A DNA stretch of 64,000 nt from JAJCYX01 sp965243825 (GCA_965243825.1 CBDEVT010000001.1:1364001-1428000); one strand, 5' to 3'. Numbered from the stretch's first letter, positions 34,859 through 44,223 are shown. Program-made: numbers and translations. The notes: a model not told the origin generated them from the letters alone.

Positions 34859-36193
34859 CTAGCTACGTCCGAGCATGCCCATGAGAGCCCGCTTCTTGCC
34901 GCCTTTGTAGAAGCGAGACATCATCTTCTGCATCTGGCGGTGCTGGCTTAGAAGCTGGTTCACCTGGGTGGGCGAAGTCCCGCTGCCCATGGCTATGCGT
35001 TTGCGGCGCGATCCGTTGATTTCACGAGGGTGTTCTCGCTCATAAGGCGTCATGGACAGAATGATCGCTTCTACCTGCGCCATCTTGCGCTCGTCGATGT
35101 TCTGGGCCTGCTGCTTGAGCGAGCCCATGCCGGGAATCATGCCCATGATGTCGCCCAACGGGCCCATGTTCTTGAGTGTCTGGAACTGCTGAAGCATGTC
35201 ATTGAAATCGAACTGCGACTTCCGCATCTTCTCTTCGAGCTTGAGCGTCTCAGCTTCATCGAACTGTTCCTGTGCCTTCTCAATGAGCGATTCAACGTCG
35301 CCCATCCCCAGGATGCGAGAGGCAAGACGGTCCGGGTGGTAGTCCTCTAGCGCGTCTGTTCGCTCACCAACACCCATGAATTTCACTGGGACACCGGTGA
35401 CTGAGCGCATGGACAGCGCCGCACCACCTCGTGCGTCACCGTCCATCTTTGTCATGATCATGCCGGTGATGCCGATTCGATCGTTGAACTCAGTACCAGA
35501 GTTCACGGCGTCTTGACCGGTCATGGCGTCGACGACCAGCAGCGTTTCGATTGGATCCGTCGCCTTGCGGATATCTTCCAGCTCGCTCATCAGATCTTCA
35601 TCAATCGCAAGGCGACCTGCGGTATCGAGAATCAAATAAAAGGTGTTGGCCTGCGCTGCCTTCTTAACAGCGTTTTTCGCCACCCGGACCGGGTCGCTGT
35701 CTGCAGGGTCCTCTGAATAGACCTCGACGCCGATCTGCTTTCCGAGCTGTTTGAGCTGTTCGATAGCCGCCGGGCGCTGCAGATCACAGGCCGCCAGCAT
35801 TACGCTCTGGTCTTCTTTCTTGAGCTTCGAAGCCAGCTTTGCGGCCGCCGTGGTCTTACCTGCACCCTGTAGTCCAACCAGCAAGATCACCGTTGGCGGC
35901 TTCTCACCACGTACCAGGCCAACGTGCTCGCCGCCAAGAATTGATATCAGCTCTTCCTGGACGATCTTGATAACGGTTTGGCCCGGCGTCAGAGATGCGA
36001 ACACCTCTTCACTGCTGGCCTTTTCTTTGACGTCCTTGACGAATTGCCGCGCGACCTTGAAATCGACATCTGCCTCAAGCAGCGCCATCCGCACCTCGCG
36101 CAGAGCTGTGTCAATGTCCTTCTCTGACAGGCGCCCACGTGACGTGAGTTTGCCGAAAACCCCGTTCAGTCGATCGGTTAGTGATTCAAACAT
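34859..36193 (-). CDS. ffh: Signal recognition particle GTPase Ffh (SRP54)
   Basis: A 444-residue Ffh. The N domain (1-90) is followed by the G domain: G1 GLQGAGKTTAAAKLA, G2/DTAGRL region, G4 TKMDG and the GVGERTDALEDYHPDRL insertion. The Met-rich M domain (about 295-444) contains MGPLGDIMGMIPGMGSLKQQ and the RNA/signal-binding HPREINGSRRKRIAMGSG. It guides nascent membrane proteins with 4.5S RNA to FtsY. It lies 53 nt downstream of the selenoprotein gene and is probably co-transcribed. The ATG is well supported. Confidence 0.97.
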   Translation of the reverse strand: MFESLTDRLNGVFGKLTSRGRLSEKDIDTALREVRMALLEADVDFKVARQFVKDVKEKASSEEVFASLTPGQTVIKIVQEELISILGGEHVGLVRGEKPPTVILLVGLQGAGKTTAAAKLASKLKKEDQSVMLAACDLQRPAAIEQLKQLGKQIGVEVYSEDPADSDPVRVAKNAVKKAAQANTFYLILDTAGRLAIDEDLMSELEDIRKATDPIETLLVVDAMTGQDAVNSGTEFNDRIGITGMIMTKMDGDARGGAALSMRSVTGVPVKFMGVGERTDALEDYHPDRLASRILGMGDVESLIEKAQEQFDEAETLKLEEKMRKSQFDFNDMLQQFQTLKNMGPLGDIMGMIPGMGSLKQQAQNIDERKMAQVEAIILSMTPYEREHPREINGSRRKRIAMGSGTSPTQVNQLLSQHRQMQKMMSRFYKGGKKRALMGMLGRS

Positions 36194-36246
36194 CTTTTAC
36201 TCGTGCGATGAGAATTGGTCGGTACTGGCGAAACCTCGCCAGCTAT

Positions 36247-37215
36247 CTATCTTACGACGCGGTATGTTTCGGGCAGTAGGAGTGTTGTCTCAGGTTCGGT
36301 GGCTGATTCCAGCATCTCCAGTGACTTTCGCAAGACGTGTGTCTGTCGTTCTACGTCGAATGGTGCCGACATCGGTCTGCCCATGATGTGTTGTGTGAAG
36401 ACAACTCGGGCAGGTTTCATGGCTAGCGTGCGGCCTCTGAATACGTTCGACATGATGATGACAGTCGGTATGCCTACCGATTCAAACGCCCTGCTGACGT
36501 GCCCTACAGACACGTGGCAGACCGGTCAGACCGGCACCAGGACTGCAGCTTCCCAGCCCTCGTCCTTGACTCTTTCAGCCCATTCAGGCGCATTTTCTTT
36601 TGTCAACCTGATCTGAGATGTCAGCCCGATGAAGCTGTACGCCGTACGTGCAAGCTCACCGATCACACCTTCCGACTCCATCTCCAGCATCCGGTCGATC
36701 GGCATTACCGTGTTGCGGTCCTTCAGGGCAGCGCGAATGTCATAGCCGGGCTGGTGGACGCCTAATTGCTCTGGAGGCAGATCTACGAGTACTGCTGACA
36801 GGAACGGCTTGGCCCGGCCGTACTCGCCGATGTGCTGGGTCGCTTCCTCCTGCGTGTAGTTTGCAAGCTCTGGTGGCGCATGCGGTTCTCCTTCAACGAA
36901 GTGGCCGCTTGATGTGAGCAGTCCGACCCTGGACTGTGAAAGAGGCTTGCTGAGCCTCGCAAATGGCGAATCGTCGTATTTCCAACGCGGATCCTCATCA
37001 GGTGGTGAATACGCAGCCAGCTGGGCCCGGTAGATCAGATCGAAAAGCTTCGAAAGATCACCTGTGTCTACGACCTCACCAAGCTCACCGAACACCGCCT
37101 GAATGAAATTCTCTGCGTCCTCTTCTTGTGCGTTTTTCAGGAACTTGAAAAGAAGGTCAGTACGTGAGCCGTACGAAAACGAATCGACGTAGTCCTTGAA
37201 GGTCTCGCCGGGCAT
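36247..37215 (-). CDS. Selenocysteine-containing PrdB/GrdB-family protein
   Basis: A 322-residue protein if the in-frame TGA at 36526-36528 is read as selenocysteine. The upstream part ends AAVLVPV; after Sec230 follows PVCHVSVGHVSRAFESVGIPTV, giving a U-x-x-C redox motif (Sec230, Cys233). The UPxCHxxVG and EaaGIPTV pattern is that of short glycine/betaine/sarcosine/D-proline reductase selenoprotein B relatives. Continuous family homology on both sides of the TGA and a SECIS-like hairpin 10 nt after it support recoding. The gene begins 29 nt after the CoA-transferase B gene. The reductase substrate is unknown. Stop-codon annotation would split it into 229- and 89-residue pieces. Confidence 0.85.
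36497..36515 (-). promoter_or_regulatory. Bacterial SECIS-like hairpin after the in-frame TGA
   Basis: On the minus strand the TGA is followed by a 10-nt spacer, then acgtgtc (36515-36509), a 5-nt loop tgtag and ggcacgt (36503-36497). The seven pairs include one U-G. The loop has G in its second position and begins 17 nt after the TGA, within the spacing reported for bacterial SECIS elements (about 16-37 nt). Outer tgc/gca bases could extend the stem. Confidence 0.65.
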
Positions 37216-37244
37216 GTTAAGTGTCCTTGAGTATGCTGGGGTTT

Positions 37245-37931
37245 TCAGGCGATTCTGAACGTTGTGAAGGTCTCGCTAATTGACAGGTACGGCTCTGTTA
37301 CGGCCTGCACGTCGTCTGGAGACCAACCCGGAGCTGCTTCCTCAAGCATGAGCCCATCACTGGAGACTTTGATTACCGCGATGTCGGTAATGATCTCGTC
37401 GACGCATCTCTGGGCGGTGAGCGGGAAGCTGCACTCCTTCACGATTTTAGGCCTGTTGTCGCGGGTCGTGTGTTCCATGGCGACAATCACCTTTTTAGCG
37501 TTGGCCGCTAGATCCATTCCGCCACCGATACTGCCAATGCCCCGTTTTGGGATTATCCAGTTGGCAAGATCGCCGTTCTGTGAGACCTGCAAACCGCCAA
37601 GGACGGTGACATCGATGTGCCCTCCCCGGATCAGCGAGAATGACTCCACAGAGTCGAAGAACGCCATCCCGGGCACTAGCTTTGGAAAGTTGCCTCCTGC
37701 ATCCATGATGCTGGGATCGCCGTCCTGCTTTGTAAGCATTTCGGAGAAGCCAAGAATGCCGTTTTCCGCCTGGTAACGAAGCTCGACGCCATCTGGGAGC
37801 AGGTCGCAGCAGAGAGCAGGGATGCCAATCCCAAGGTTCACAACACCGCCGTCTGGCAGGTCGAGAGCAGCACGTCGCGCGATATCGATGCGTGAAAGGC
37901 GGGCGGCAGGATCCGTAGATGGCGTCGTCAT
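37245..37931 (-). CDS. CoA-transferase, subunit B
   Basis: A 228-residue beta subunit of a 3-oxoacid-type CoA-transferase. The active-site Glu lies in QAENGILGF (the SENG-type motif), preceded by VVNLGIGIPALCCDLL. The GHIDVTVLGGLQVSQNGDLANW and RGIGSIGGGMDLA segments are classical. It moves CoA between acyl donors and an acid acceptor; specific acids cannot be told. It overlaps subunit A by 4 nt (ATGA) and is followed by the selenoprotein gene. Confidence 0.93.
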   Translation of the reverse strand: MTTPSTDPAARLSRIDIARRAALDLPDGGVVNLGIGIPALCCDLLPDGVELRYQAENGILGFSEMLTKQDGDPSIMDAGGNFPKLVPGMAFFDSVESFSLIRGGHIDVTVLGGLQVSQNGDLANWIIPKRGIGSIGGGMDLAANAKKVIVAMEHTTRDNRPKIVKECSFPLTAQRCVDEIITDIAVIKVSSDGLMLEEAAPGWSPDDVQAVTEPYLSISETFTTFRIA

Positions 37932-38668
37932 GGATACGGGTCTCCCGGGGACCTCTGAACTATTCGATTCACATATGCACCCAGTGTGCCGACACGTTCA
38001 GCATCGATCTCACCCGGATCAACGATCTCATCTACTTCAGCAATCGTTATTTTGCCCGCGGTCGCCATTGCCGGGTTAAATGCCCGGTTGGTGCCGATGT
38101 ACTGCAGGTTGCCGTGAGTGTCCGCTTTTTGGGCCCGAACGAACGCATAGTCTGCGCCTAGAGCGTGTTCGAGCAGGTACTCGCGCCCCTCGAACTCGCG
38201 TGACTCTTTGCCCTCGGCGACTACCGTGCCGACACCAGTTGGAGTGTAGAAGGCAGGAATGCCGGCTCCAGCCGCCCGGATACGTTCGATTAATGTTCCT
38301 TGCGGAACGATATCTACCTCTGCCCTGCCGTCCCTCCAGGCCTTTTCGATCTCGCTAAGCGGATTCGTTGTGCCCGGAACCGGGAACGAGCAGATGATCT
38401 TTCTTGCCTGACCGCTGGCGAAAAACATTCCCTGGTCAACCGGTTCCGGTTCGTTCGGGCCCTCCCGCCAGCCATAGTAGGTCGTCACGGAAATGCCAGC
38501 GACGTTACCGATGATGGTGAGGTCGGTGGCTCCCTGGTCACGTAGTGCAAGCATCAAACGTGTCGGCTGGCCGCCTGCACCGCCGAAACCACCGATCATG
38601 ATGGAAGAGCCGTTCGGAACGTCAGCGACGGCTGATTCAAAGCTATCGAATACCTTGTTGATGGGCAT
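37928..38668 (-). CDS. CoA-transferase, subunit A
   Basis: A 246-residue alpha subunit. The opening KVFDSFESAVADVPNGSSIMIGGFGGAGGQPTRLM is the CoA-transferase I signature with the Gly-rich CoA loop. The segment VEGKESREFEGREYLLEHALGADYAFVRAQKAD is also typical. It is the first gene of the operon A-B-selenoprotein, possibly continuing into ffh. The ATG 38668 start is supported by domain position. Confidence 0.93.
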   Translation of the reverse strand: MPINKVFDSFESAVADVPNGSSIMIGGFGGAGGQPTRLMLALRDQGATDLTIIGNVAGISVTTYYGWREGPNEPEPVDQGMFFASGQARKIICSFPVPGTTNPLSEIEKAWRDGRAEVDIVPQGTLIERIRAAGAGIPAFYTPTGVGTVVAEGKESREFEGREYLLEHALGADYAFVRAQKADTHGNLQYIGTNRAFNPAMATAGKITIAEVDEIVDPGEIDAERVGTLGAYVNRIVQRSPGDPYP

Positions 38669-38737
38669 GCGCCGATGATAGCTCGCAGAAAACGGGTCTG
38701 GGCGGGTTTAACGAGAGCCCGGAGCTAGCGATCTGGG

Positions 38738-39487
38738 CTAGTTCGCCAGCTTCTCCCAGACCGAGATGTGCTTCCTGCTGTCGCTGGTGAAAGGTTCTCT
38801 ATTCCAATCGGCCCAACGTTCGCGCAATCGCATTCCGGCAAGTTCTGCCATGAGATCTAGCTCAGAAGGCCAGACGTAGCGGAACGGAATCGAAAACCGC
38901 TCCCATTTTCTGTCGATCAACCTGAAGTGGTGCGAGATCAGGCTCTGATTGGCTGTGTTGTACTCGTCAAAGCCCAGCCGATCTTCATCCACTCGAAACG
39001 GCCTGAACGCCTCACCAGCAGGCAGCCTCTGTAGATCAGGCACACTCACCTCGATCACGAAGCAGCCACCTGATTGCAGGTGCGCAGCGACGTTGCGGAA
39101 ACATGTGACCTGCGCTTCCTGCGTGGTCAGATTCATGATCGTGTTGAATACGAGATAGGCAAGGCTAAATGTGCCTTCAATTGATGTTGTGGCGAAATCT
39201 CCAATCGTCGTTTCAATCTGCTCGCCACCTGGCTTGGCGTGCATTCTGGTGACCATGGCTGTTGACAGATCAATGCCATGAACCGGAACACCGCGTTCTA
39301 CTAGCGGGATTGCTACTCGTCCGGTGCCGATACCCAGTTCCAGGGCCGGTCCTTTGTTCGCCATCTCTGCCAGGAAATCGACCGTTTCCCGAATAACAGC
39401 AGGTTCGAACATTTCCGCCGACGATTCGTCGTAACTAGAAGCGATCTGCTCATCGAAATAGCCGTCGTTCTGGTGATCGTGTTGCAT
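38738..39487 (-). CDS. Class I SAM-dependent methyltransferase
   Basis: A methyltransferase of about 249 residues. Motif I is ALELGIGTGRVAIPLVERG (E-x-G-x-G-x-G), followed by the acidic VHGIDLSTAM and TTIGDFA at motif II/III. The C-terminal part (HFRLIDRKWERFSIPFRYVWPSEL) resembles the small-molecule methyltransferase group. I chose ATG 39487; the frame extends to 39532 without further homology. It is transcribed alone, upstream of the CoA-transferase operon on the same strand. The substrate is unknown. Confidence 0.86.
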   Translation of the reverse strand: MQHDHQNDGYFDEQIASSYDESSAEMFEPAVIRETVDFLAEMANKGPALELGIGTGRVAIPLVERGVPVHGIDLSTAMVTRMHAKPGGEQIETTIGDFATTSIEGTFSLAYLVFNTIMNLTTQEAQVTCFRNVAAHLQSGGCFVIEVSVPDLQRLPAGEAFRPFRVDEDRLGFDEYNTANQSLISHHFRLIDRKWERFSIPFRYVWPSELDLMAELAGMRLRERWADWNREPFTSDSRKHISVWEKLAN

Positions 39488-39649
39488 GATCCAGAGTCTA
39501 CGGACGGACCGAGAACGGAGCGATCCCCACAAATCGCGAGAGCATCAATCGATCAAATGGTCATTGTTCCCGATCCAAGGCCCGCGTGTAGCATTCATGT
39601 TCGATTCGTCTACTACGAGTAGGAATTTTCAGGCTTCCGGGAGCCGGTT

Positions 39650-40888
39650 TTGCAGGAAGAACAGGAAAATCCAACAGGTGCTGCGCAGAGGGTCCGTTCT
39701 GCGCGGCCGACACCTGCAGATACAGGTGACCATCAGGAAAAAGCCAGCCTGGACACCGTACAGGCACGTTCGTACGAACGAATCAAGCTTCGAATCACAA
39801 TTCTCAACCTCGCATTATCGATAGCACTTCCGTTAGTTTTCCTGTTTGCTGGCTGGTCAGAGGAGCTACGGGACCTTGTAGAAGATTGGACCGGCTCGCA
39901 GCCGCTCGTCGTGCTGATCTACGTGCTGATAGTGACTGGCGTACTCCAGGTCATCACATTTCCAATCGATATCTATTCCGGCCACTATGTCGAGAAACAG
40001 TTCGAACTCTCACGCGGCACTCTGGGCCAGTGGTTCGTCGATTGGCTTAAAGGACTGGGCCTGCAGCTTGTATTTCTCGTGGGCGCGGTCGAGTTGATCT
40101 ACTGGCTTCTGCGTGAGTTACCGGGTACATGGTGGCTGGTTGCAGGTGCCGGATTCGCCCTGTTCTTTGTCGTTCTCGCGGCACTGGCGCCTGTATTACT
40201 CTTCCGCATCTTCTTCAAGTTTGAGCCACTTCCAGACGGAGAACTAAAAGACAGGCTGCTAAAGCTTTCCGAGCGACTGGACGTGTATGTCCGCGGTGTA
40301 TATATCTGGAAACTGGGCGACAAGACCCGAAAGGCGAATGCAGCACTTGCTGGTTGGGGACGGACCCGTCGCATCCTGCTCGCCGACACCTTGATCCAAG
40401 AACACACCACCGACGAGATTGAAGTAGTGCTCGCACATGAGATGGCCCACCAGGTACACCGCGATATCTGGAAAGGCTTAGCAATACAAACAGCGCTGGT
40501 CTTCCTGGCATTCTTTGTGGTGCACCTGGCGCTTGAGGCATGGACAGACTCTCTTGGTCTGCGTTCGATCTCGGATATAGCAAACTTGCCTTTGCTGGCA
40601 ATTGTCAGTGGTGCAGTGACGCTGCTCGCTTTACCAATCGCTAATGGTCTCTCACGCAAAATGGAGCATGCTGCAGACGTGTACGCCCTTGAGAAGACGG
40701 GTATGGCAGAACCGTTTGCCTCGGCGATGGAAAGACTTGCCAGGCAGAACCTTTCTCAGAAGCGCCCAAACCGTTTCGTCGAGATAGTCCTCCACTCGCA
40801 TCCGTCGGTCGAAAGCAGGATAGAGTTTGCGAGAGAATGGCAGCGAATGCACGGAGAGAAAACAACCCCAACGACGGAGCAGATATGA
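39650..40888 (+). CDS. M48-family (Ste24/CAAX-type) membrane metalloprotease
   Basis: A 412-residue protease with at least six hydrophobic helices (about 50-66, 88-106, 134-152, 158-180, then after the active site about 285-305 and 318-335). The zinc site is HEMAH in VLAHEMAHQVHRD, and the third ligand Glu is in KMEHAADVYAL. The YIDIYSG-like FPIDIYSGHYVEKQFELS segment is typical of CAAX prenyl protease 1 (Ste24). The start is TTG 39650. It overlaps the glycosidase-like gene by 4 nt. The role is probably membrane-protein quality control. Confidence 0.9.
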   Translation: MQEEQENPTGAAQRVRSARPTPADTGDHQEKASLDTVQARSYERIKLRITILNLALSIALPLVFLFAGWSEELRDLVEDWTGSQPLVVLIYVLIVTGVLQVITFPIDIYSGHYVEKQFELSRGTLGQWFVDWLKGLGLQLVFLVGAVELIYWLLRELPGTWWLVAGAGFALFFVVLAALAPVLLFRIFFKFEPLPDGELKDRLLKLSERLDVYVRGVYIWKLGDKTRKANAALAGWGRTRRILLADTLIQEHTTDEIEVVLAHEMAHQVHRDIWKGLAIQTALVFLAFFVVHLALEAWTDSLGLRSISDIANLPLLAIVSGAVTLLALPIANGLSRKMEHAADVYALEKTGMAEPFASAMERLARQNLSQKRPNRFVEIVLHSHPSVESRIEFAREWQRMHGEKTTPTTEQI

Positions 40889-42030
40889 CAACGGTTGAGA
40901 TCGACGGTGAAAACTGGCTGATAAACGGCGCCCCAACTCATGCGGGTCGCGAGTTCAATGGTGTGAGTGTTGAAGGTCTGCTCCTGAACAGCCGCATGGC
41001 GAACGGGATATTCGATGACGAGAACCCTCTTACCAGTCATCTCTGGAAATACCCGGATACTGGTGATTGGGATGCAGATCGCAACACTGACGAACTGATC
41101 TCCATGCTGCCTGTTTACAAATCACATGGACTCGACGCGATTTGCGTGAACCTGCAGGGTGCTTCGCCACTCGGCTATTACCGCAGCGATGATGAAGGAC
41201 TTGCAGCGCTGATGGAGCGGATCCGATCCGTGCATCCTGATGCTACCGAGGAGCAGGTGTGGTCTGGCGTACCCGACACGGGATCGCAGCCCTGGAGTTC
41301 GGGCGCGTTCGGTCCCGCTGGAACACTCAAACCCGCGTTCATGACCCGTGCAAAACGTTTGCTAAAAGCCATTGACGCATCTGGAATGGTCACAGTTCTG
41401 GGCATCTTCTACTTCGGACAAGATGAGCGACTTGAAGACGAAGATGCGGTGAAGCGCGCGGTTGAGAACACCTGCCAATGGGTTCTTGAACAAGGATTCC
41501 AGAATGTCGTGATCGAGGTCAACAACGAGGCTGATATCCCGCGTTATGAACATGAAATCCTGACACCTGCCAGGGTTCACGAACTCATTGACCTGGCAAA
41601 GTCGATATCGATCAGTAACCGAAGATTGCTGGTCGGCACAAGCTTCACTCGACGATTGCGGCCGACCGATGCGGTCGTGGCAAAGTCGGACTACATCCTC
41701 CTGCATGGCAATGGCGTGACCGATCCGCTGGGCATTGGCGAGATCGTTAGTGATGTCAGGAACAGCAAGTCATTTGACGGTCAGCCAATTGTCTTCAACG
41801 AAGATGATCACTTTGACTTCGACGAGCCGGTCAACAACTTTGCAGTTGCTCTTGAACACCGAGCTGGCTGGGGTTTCTTTGACCCAGGACCTGGTGCAGG
41901 AGGATCAGCTGCATACGGTGACTACAGCGCCGGCTACCAGAATCCGCCGATCAACTGGAATCTCAACGATGACAGGAAACGAGGCTTCTTCCAGATGCTG
42001 GCAGAAGTAACAGGTAGCAGTCCGGACTAA
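40885..42030 (+). CDS. Glycoside hydrolase-like TIM-barrel protein
   Basis: A protein of about 381 residues. The GLDAICVNLQG, VVIEVNNEADI (acid/base Glu after Asn) and PIVFNEDDHF (nucleophile-like Glu) segments resemble strands 3, 4 and 7 of GH5/GH-A clan barrels. No signal peptide is visible, so it may be cytoplasmic. ATG 40885 overlaps the M48 stop (ATGA), so the two are translationally coupled; the frame extends upstream to 40837 without need. The glycan substrate is unknown, and a non-catalytic cellulase-fold protein is possible. Confidence 0.65.
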   Translation: MTTVEIDGENWLINGAPTHAGREFNGVSVEGLLLNSRMANGIFDDENPLTSHLWKYPDTGDWDADRNTDELISMLPVYKSHGLDAICVNLQGASPLGYYRSDDEGLAALMERIRSVHPDATEEQVWSGVPDTGSQPWSSGAFGPAGTLKPAFMTRAKRLLKAIDASGMVTVLGIFYFGQDERLEDEDAVKRAVENTCQWVLEQGFQNVVIEVNNEADIPRYEHEILTPARVHELIDLAKSISISNRRLLVGTSFTRRLRPTDAVVAKSDYILLHGNGVTDPLGIGEIVSDVRNSKSFDGQPIVFNEDDHFDFDEPVNNFAVALEHRAGWGFFDPGPGAGGSAAYGDYSAGYQNPPINWNLNDDRKRGFFQMLAEVTGSSPD

Positions 42031-42169
42031 ACCTGCCGATCAGGCAGAGGGCCGACTCACTGTCACTGTATCCGTTTGAACGCTTAAGTCTGCCCCTGCG
42101 TCTCACATGTTGCGCGCGTCACATTCCTAGAATCGCGTGTGTTTCTTACTTTCCTTGCAGGAGCGAGAC

Positions 42170-43255
42170 TTGAAATCTGTTCTTATGACGCACGCGGGCG
42201 GCAGGCTTGGTCTGGGTATGAGCCGCGGCCTGAAGAGTGCACCAGAAGATGTGCATGTGATCGCTGCGGACGGCGGTAAATACGACCTGCATCGTTCTAT
42301 TGGCGACGAGAGAGTGCAACTCCCTATGGCCGGCAGCGATGCCTATCTGCCAGTCGTCAAAGACATCATTCGCGATAAGCGACCCGACCTCTTCTGGCCT
42401 GCGCACGATGGCGAAATAGCGAAGGTTGCGGCAGATCCTGAACTCAGCGACATGATCTTCTTGCCGTCAGTCGAAATGATCCGAGTCTGCCACTCGAAGA
42501 CCGAGTCTTACGATCGTTTTGTCGCCGCTGGCGTTCCCGTTCCGCGCTCGATCCCAATTAACGATCACAAAGACCTGGCGCGGGCATTTGATCAGCTTGG
42601 TGACGAGATCTGGGTACGCGCCACGACCGGTGTGGGCGGTCGCGGTTCATTGGCAGTTACCGATTTTGATACTGCGAAGCTCTGGATAGATTTCCACAAA
42701 GGTTGGGGCAGCTTCCAGGCAGCGGAACGACTGCCCGGACAGCGCCTCGCCTGGGAGTCAGTCTGGTTAGAAGGTGAGCTGGTTTTCTGCCAGGGAGTTG
42801 TGCCTGAGGCGATCGGCTTCTCGAACTTAACCCTATCCGGCATCACTGGAATACCTGCGCTCAACCGCTGGGTGAGTAACCCCGTGATGGACGCCAACGG
42901 CAAAGCTGCGATCAAGGCGATTCACGACCGCCCGCACGGCATCATGACGGTGGATATGACGATCCATGCAGACGGCAAACCGCGTGTGACGGAAGTCAAT
43001 ATCGGGCGCTTTGGCAGTGGCGGTGTCGTCCATAGCCGTGTCCATGGCCACAATCTTCCATACCTGATCCTGCAACTTGCCGCAGGGGAGGAACCGGAGA
43101 TGGCGCTACCGGCACTTAACATCTTCCCGAACGATTGGTGGGTCATCCTGGGGTTTGGTGTCGAGCCAATCGAGGTTCACATGGACGTACCGAATGCCAC
43201 AGAGGACGAACTGAACACACGATTGGAGAAGCTCGGGTTTGGGCCTACCGGGTGA
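42170..43255 (+). CDS. ATP-grasp protein (carbamoyl-phosphate-synthase-like)
   Basis: A 361-residue ATP-grasp enzyme. Ordered features: N-terminal preATP-grasp (PAHDGEIAKVAADPEL), a glycine loop ATTGVGGRGSLAV, an adenine region ERLPGQRLAWESVWLEGELVF, and metal ligands in MTVDMTIHADGKPRVTEVNIGRFGSGG. Such enzymes ligate carboxylates to amines or thiols via an acyl phosphate. TTG 42170 is the likely start, with AGGAG ending 6 nt before it; the frame opens at 42137. No partner amine or acid gene is adjacent, so its product cannot be named. Confidence 0.82.
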   Translation: MKSVLMTHAGGRLGLGMSRGLKSAPEDVHVIAADGGKYDLHRSIGDERVQLPMAGSDAYLPVVKDIIRDKRPDLFWPAHDGEIAKVAADPELSDMIFLPSVEMIRVCHSKTESYDRFVAAGVPVPRSIPINDHKDLARAFDQLGDEIWVRATTGVGGRGSLAVTDFDTAKLWIDFHKGWGSFQAAERLPGQRLAWESVWLEGELVFCQGVVPEAIGFSNLTLSGITGIPALNRWVSNPVMDANGKAAIKAIHDRPHGIMTVDMTIHADGKPRVTEVNIGRFGSGGVVHSRVHGHNLPYLILQLAAGEEPEMALPALNIFPNDWWVILGFGVEPIEVHMDVPNATEDELNTRLEKLGFGPTG

Positions 43256-43299
43256 ACATTACTTCGAGGCCTCGGAGATCATCAGCAACCGAGACGCGT

Positions 43300-44223
43300 T
43301 TAAGAGCGGAGAAACTCGTTGATGCGATCCCGCATTCCGTCTGCGTCCAGTCCATGTGCCCGGTTGTGATCAGCTATCGTCCCGTAATTGCGGAGTTCTT
43401 TACGTTTCACACCGATACTCAATAGCCTGTGAGGCCTGTCCTGTAGCGCTGGTGAAAGTTCAGAAACCGTCGTGCCTTCCAGATAAGGTTCGATTACGAC
43501 GACTTCGTTTGTTGCGAACTTACTCAGTGTGTCTGTGTCGAAAGGTCTCACGGTAGTTGCGTAAAGCACCGTGACATCAAGGTCGACCGTCGCTTCAAGC
43601 GCATCCTCTAGTCTCGGTCCAATGGCGAGAATCACCGGAGCGTTTTCGGAGCCCCGGCGTTCGATAAGCATCTTGCCTGGTTCTACTGGACGATTTCCGG
43701 CGTTTGATTCCTCGGAGAGCCGCAGGTAAACGGATTCGGACAGCCCGACAGCGTGCCGGAGCAGAACCTCGGCCTCGTCGGCGTGGCCAGGCACGAAGAT
43801 AGAGAACGCAGGAAGCGTGTTCAGCAACGCAACATCTTCTGGAGCCTGGTGTGTTCGCCCGCTTGAAGCCGAATCGTATGAGGCCCCAACAGACACGAAC
43901 ACTCCAGCCAGACCCTGGTGACCGAAATCGAGCTTGATCTGTTCGAAAGGGCGCTCAACGAGAAAAGGAGCGTACGTATGGATGATCGGGCTGAAACCCT
44001 CTTTTGCCAGACCGGCTGCAAAGCTCACCTGTAGTTGCTCGCGGATTCCGACGTTGACGATCCGCTCAGGGTGTTTCTCGAGTACACCGGCATCGCGAAA
44101 TTGCGACACACCGATGTCTGCGAGCACCATGACGATATCGTCATTTTCTGAGAGCAAGTCATCAGCGGTAGCGATAAAGCGGTCCCTCATGGAGCTGGTG
44201 GTCATCTCACTTCTCCTCGACAT
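43300..44223 (-). CDS. Transketolase, C-terminal subunit
   Basis: A 307-residue pyrimidine-binding/C-terminal half of a split transketolase. DIGVSQFRDAGVLEKHPERIVNVGIREQ carries the PYR-domain Glu that activates thiamine diphosphate. The following FAAGLAKEGFSPIIHTYAPFLVERPFEQI and DSASSGRTHQAPEDVALLNTLP are transketolase/DXS-type. The C-terminal domain (VTVLYATTVRPFDTD) is complete. It overlaps the N-terminal subunit by 17 nt, so both are co-translated. It catalyses ketol transfer in the pentose phosphate pathway or a related reaction. Confidence 0.93.
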   Translation of the reverse strand: MSRRSEMTTSSMRDRFIATADDLLSENDDIVMVLADIGVSQFRDAGVLEKHPERIVNVGIREQLQVSFAAGLAKEGFSPIIHTYAPFLVERPFEQIKLDFGHQGLAGVFVSVGASYDSASSGRTHQAPEDVALLNTLPAFSIFVPGHADEAEVLLRHAVGLSESVYLRLSEESNAGNRPVEPGKMLIERRGSENAPVILAIGPRLEDALEATVDLDVTVLYATTVRPFDTDTLSKFATNEVVVIEPYLEGTTVSELSPALQDRPHRLLSIGVKRKELRNYGTIADHNRAHGLDADGMRDRINEFLRS

